Notes under the pieces: model-generated
The model's input: the letters and a program-made list of their open reading frames with translations, nothing else
Database searches by the model: none
What the model was told of the DNA's origin: nothing
Program-made: the position numbers and the translations under genes
In this document: positions 40,801 through 46,800 of the stretch, one piece after another
How positions within the stretch are numbered: position 1 is the stretch's first letter
Layout: the number at the start of each line of letters is the position of its first letter
Origin: Atrina japonica
Lineage: Eukaryota; Mollusca; Bivalvia; Pterioida; Pinnidae
Assembly: GCA_030159075.1 (NCBI GenBank)
Contig: BROG01000651.1
Span: 248,001 to 312,000, forward strand
Direction of reading: 5' to 3'
Length of the DNA stretch: 64,000 nucleotides

Positions 40801-43800
40801 TGTGGACCCATCTCATTTACAGACTTCTGGTGTACGTTCCAAATGTTGATGCAGGAATCATTACGATACTTTTCCAGACCCTCAGCCAACTACAACAGGA
40901 TAGAATTAATATCTTTATTGACAGGTATAATATCCTACAGATTAATCATGTAACAATACATTAATACAACAATATATTGTGATTTTATTTTTCATGATAC
41001 AATATATCTATCGGAAAACAGGAGGTCCAAGGGGCCTTAAGATGCTCACCTAGCAAATTTGGACAACATTGCAGAAAAAGTAAAAAAAATGCCTAAGTGA
41101 TGAAAAAAACCCTGACATTTTCTGTTTACCTAGAAGATTTGTACCATTTTAGAGTCCCTATGGGTCCTAGTCCCATTTTCATTTGCAAACATTATGCAGC
41201 TTTATATTGAAGTAGTTCTTACCAAAATCCAGACAAAAGATGATACAATAGGTCTCCCTGAGCCTTTGAAATGACATAAAAATACACATAAAAGGGGAAA
41301 TAACTCCTGTAAGCATTGACCTGACAATTTTGGCTCTATGGACTTTTTTGTAGATCTTTGTGTGCCAAACATTAATGCTTCTTTCACTTTCTCTATATCT
41401 ATTACACTTTTGGAGATAATGACCAAAAACAGTTTAAAACATGAAAATCCACATAAAAGGAGAAATAACTCCCATAAGCATCAACCTGAGAATTTCAACC
41501 CTGTTGACTTCTTTTATAGATCTTTGCATGCAAAACATTTTTGCTTCTATCAATATCTGTCTATTTGCTATACTTTTCGAGATACTGACCAAAAACAGAC
41601 AAATACATGAAAAATCCAAATAAAACGGGAAATAACATAAGCAAAGACCTGACAATTTTGACACTGTTGACTTTTTTTATATATCTTTGCATGCCAAACA
41701 TATTTTCTGTTTTCACTTTCTCTCTTTCTATTATACTTTTAAAGATAATGTTCAAAATCAGCCAAAAACATGAAAAATCACCATAAAAGGGGAAATAACG
41801 ACCATAATCATCAACCTGACAATTTCGGCCATGTTGAATTTTTTGTAGATCTTTGCATGCTAACAGTTTTGCTTCTTACACTTTCTATCTATCATACTTT
41901 TTATGCTAATGACCAAAAACATGAAAAATCCACATAAAAGGGGAAATAATTCCCATAAGTGTCGACCTGACAATTTCAACCAAAAGAAATAATTGGTAGA
42001 TCTTTGCAAGGCGAACATTTTAAGGTAACATTTTTTTCCCTAGCTTTGTCCTAGGCCCTTTTCATCTGCAAACTTTATATAGCATCTAATTCCTAAAAAT
42101 TTCCCAATATATCTTAGTATATCAATAGTAAATCAGTTTTGAGTTATAAAGATATTTGTATAAAACCTGTACACTGTTACTGAAGTACCCCCTAGTGGCT
42201 TGTGTATCAACAGATTTCTTTTTATTCGCAAACTTTGTAGATATTGACATAACAATCAAATATACAAAATTTGGAAGTCCTCTGACCATTAGATCATGAG
42301 AAGATTTTTTCAGATGTACCAAGATTTGACCCTTTTTGACCTCTTTTGGAGCCACTATAAGCCCCTTCCCAGGACAAATCTCCCTGACAATTTGGTTGAA
42401 GTATACCAAGTGGTTATTGAGAAGTTGTTTAAATGGAAAAGTTAAGGGATGGATGTCAGTGGACATCAAATTCTTTTTATTTCTTTTGCTCTATTATGAT
42501 TTGAGGCTTTGTATATTAACGAGAGTAGAACTATATGTACTAGTATTATGGATTATATCATAAAGTTATCAGAGAAATGTGGGAAACTGGATGGACTACA
42601 CAACTAGGTCCCTGCCACATCAGGGTTTTCCTTAGTAAACTTAATCATAACTGAAGTTCATCAATGAATTTCTTAAAGTCACATTCTGGGGACATTATTG
42701 TTATTTTCTGGACGTTATCGTAATTTTTGACAGTTTCATTAGAAAACCGACGAAAATTTTAAAAATTTCAAAAATTTTGATGAATTAATGGAGTTATTAT
42801 GAGGTTTCATAGGAATTCTTACATTTACCCTGGTGAATGAGTGATATAAAGAGTGTGTTCAATTCACTGCAAGAGTACTGTTCCGGCACAGTCTCAGAAC
42901 ATGTTACAATCGAATGTACCAGGGCAGGAAGTAGTTATTTCAAAGATGTCGATAAACTTTACATAATTCACATAAATTTATGGCTAAATTGCTTGTCCAG
43001 GACAATGTTCCAGAGCATTTGATTGGTGTTCCACTTGTCTGGATTGTCCTGGACAGTGAAATGAACAGGCTCGTAGAGTGTCACCATGTGACGGCAACAT
43101 CTTACTGTTTATAAATAAATCAAATTGTAAGGTGTTTTCCATGATTAATTAACTAATTAGTTAGAATAGGACTTTGAAAATACGATGAAAGTTCATACAA
43201 ATACGCATTAGGCCATGTAAAAAAATATTCTGGTTCTCAGACAATTAGCCTTCCAAAATGGGCAAGGTAGGTAGGTATTTTATTTTTATTTTTTACTTCC
43301 AAATTATTGTTTATATACCTTGAAGGCAAGAAAATAAGAAGACTTTATGTAACAAAAAAATGTTTTTTATTCACTTGGTTTTAAAGCTGAAATATGAACA
43401 AAAATATAAAATAGCTAAAAGATTATATATTTATCAAAACATAAAAATGTTTTGAAACTACAAGAAAATTAATTGTAAATGCATCATTATAATTATCATC
43501 AATCATTATCATTACAAAGCTGTACAAAATGTAAATACTATGTGTCTAAAAATCAATGCAAATTCCAACAGTTTCATTTTTGAAAACAATAGCTATCCAT
43601 TTTTATTTTTTTAATTAAAACTTTTATTTACAGTAACTAATTTTACTTTTATCAATCACCTACATTTAAGTCAGATTTTAAAACTTTTATACACTATATA
43701 GTGTTACGTGTATCATCATTTTAACACATCCTGAAATTCAGTTCCGTTCAGTATCAGTTCTTTCATTTAAAACCCAACTTCCACTTCATCCATAAACTGC

Positions 43801-46800
43801 ATGCAACAGCAGAAAACACACGATGTGTTCTGTGACATTTTCGGGCATGAGATAAAGCTTTACATGTTGAATTGTCAATAAAATTATTATTTTAGTTTCT
43901 AATTGGGTTTTAGAAATGCATTTGAACTACAAATAGAAGGAAATGGATCATTTTCGAAACATAAGCCTTTTGAAATGACCGACATTTTTAATTGCCACGC
44001 GGCGGTGATTTTTTTATGAAATGTGAATAAAATGGTTTCAACGGCGATTTCTTTTCGTGCGTGGCGGTGTTTGAGAACCAGAAGTATTTTTTTACTTGGC
44101 CTTAAGACAGTACAGAAAAGTTTATTTATGAACATTACTCACCGGAATGTGGCTTTAATCATGGATAAACTTCAGTAGATACAAGATTAGAATTACATTT
44201 CTAATCAATAAATGCACTTTGCGCAATTAGGTTTTACAGACCATTCTACAGCTGCACTGTCTATTACCATTCTTAAATATTACAGTGGAACATTGCTACT
44301 GAGACCACCTAACTGACACACAGTGGTCTGACTAGTACAGTAGAACCTCACTATTAAGACAACCTGACTAACTCACTGTGATCTGATTAGTACAGTAGAA
44401 CTACACTATTAAAACCACCTGACTAACTCACTGTGATCTGATTAGTACAGTAGAACTACACTATTAAAACCACCTGACTAACTCACTGTGATCTGATTAG
44501 TACAGTAGAACTACACTATTGAAACCACCTGACTAACTCACTGTGATCTGATTAGTACAGTAGAACTACACTATTAAAACCACCTGACTAACTCACTGTG
44601 ATCTGATTAGTACAGTAGAACTACACTATTGAAACCACCTGACTAACTCACTGTGATCTGATTAGTACAGTAGAACTACACTATTAAAACCACCTGACTA
44701 ACTCACTGTGATCTGATTAGTACAGTAGAACTACACTATTAAAACCACCTGACTAACTCACTGTGATCTGATTAGTACAGTAGAACTACACTATTAAAAC
44801 CACCTGACTAACTCACTGTGATCTGATTAGTAAAAACTTCACTATTGAAACCAGCTGACTGACTCATAGTGGTCTGATTAGTACAGTAAAACCTTGCTAT
44901 AAGACCACCTAACTGACTGACTCATAGTGGTCTGATAAGTACAGTAGGACCTCGCTATTCAGACCACCTAACTGACTGACTCATAGTGGTCTGATTAGTA
45001 AAACAGAACCTCGCTATTAAGACCTCCTGACTGACTGACTCAGTAAAACTTCACTATTGAGACCACCTAACTGACACACAGTGGTCTGAATAGTACAGTG
45101 GTCTCTTAAGTGATAGTCTGGACTTATTTCATATCTATAAAGAAATTTGCAACAGAGAGAATTTTTGTTGACTGAATTGCGAGGTGGTCTCCTAAGTGAG
45201 GTGGTCTTAAGATGAGGTTCCATCGACATGTATATTTTCTGTTACAAAGACCCATCTCATTTATGCAGACCACTAGTAAACTTATACTTTCTTCCTAAAT
45301 CCACTTAAATTCCAGCAGAGCTTAAACCCACATTGACTAAGAGATTTCATGATTAAGAGACTTGAACCACTTGACTATAGAGGCTTAATAACAGAGGTCC
45401 ACTTTTATACATTGCGATTAAGACATACCAAACACATTCTGTACACTTACTAAGTGACTGTCCTCTGGATTCCATTCTAGAAAGATGCAAGTTCTGACAT
45501 GCTTTGGCACTGGAAATAGAGACAAATACCATTACAATGTTTAAAGAAGTGTCATCTGTCAAATATTACAAAATATATAAAAAGTAAAGTTCAAGTGCAT
45601 CAAAGTCAACAAAAACTGAGCGTGACATCATATCAAAATAAGCAGTGAAAGGCGAATCCTCTAAGAGTTTTTATCATAACCGACCAATGAAATAAAATGA
45701 AACCAGCCAAGTGCATTACAATTTTGTATATACAGTTCTTCCCATATATATTGCCAATGTTATAACGCCAAAATTGTATATTGCCGCTATTTCTTGAAGA
45801 ACAAATTTCCTCCCATATAATTTCCCCATTATAATGGCAAAACCCACATGCTGCCACCCGCCACAGATTCTCTAGTACAAACTGTCATTTATGAATGTTA
45901 AATCCCTCAACTATATTAACAGACCAGGTGATTAAACAGGTGTGAGAAAAGCTTTTAGCCAACGGTCGCTCACTTAGTTCATTTTACGACCATGAAGGGA
46001 GATAATTTGAATATCGAGTGTTAAGCTGGCCCCCAACGGACTACTACACTTTAATTCACAGAAGCGGAAATACAACTGGATACCAGTTTAATCAAGTGTC
46101 ATATTTTTCAAATCTTGCTTCTGTGAGAGTTGGAAAAATGTTGCCTCATCATGGGGGAGGGGGGGGGGGGGGAGACTGTATACTTATGCTCTTTTTCCAT
46201 TGTTTAAAACCTGTTTATTATGGTCTGTATGGTTGAAAGGGTTAACATACTTATAAGAATCAAGATACATACCAAACTCTTTCCCGACATAGTCATTATT
46301 CTTTGATTCACTTAAACTGTAAAAAAAAAAGAGAAACTTAATTACTTACAGTGAAATATGTAAAAACAGACACAAAAACTGAATTACTCACGGTAAAACA
46401 GAAAACAGAGAATTCTTAGCACCTGGTAGTCAAATTGGTTTTACAATGTTTATGGTTACATCTACTTATGATGTCAAATTTTTCAGTTTCTGTCTAACTG
46501 GAGATTTTTGCACCCATTTGATTTTTTGCCTCTTAGATGAGAGGGCGAATTTAAGATGAAAGTGATATTTTCAAGCAAAAGAATTGAAGCAAGGACAAAC
46601 ATGCCATCCATGAGACTGATGTGATTTGAGGGCAAATTTAAGACCGAGTGAATATGTTTTCTGTCTTAAAAGGGCAAAAATAACTAGGGGTGAAAATAAC
46701 TGGGGGCAAAAATTTCCAGATATACAGTATAATGTCATGTTACAAAGATTCTTTTTCTCTTGGGTTGCATACTTGGGTAGAGATGTTTTACCTGGTCAAT

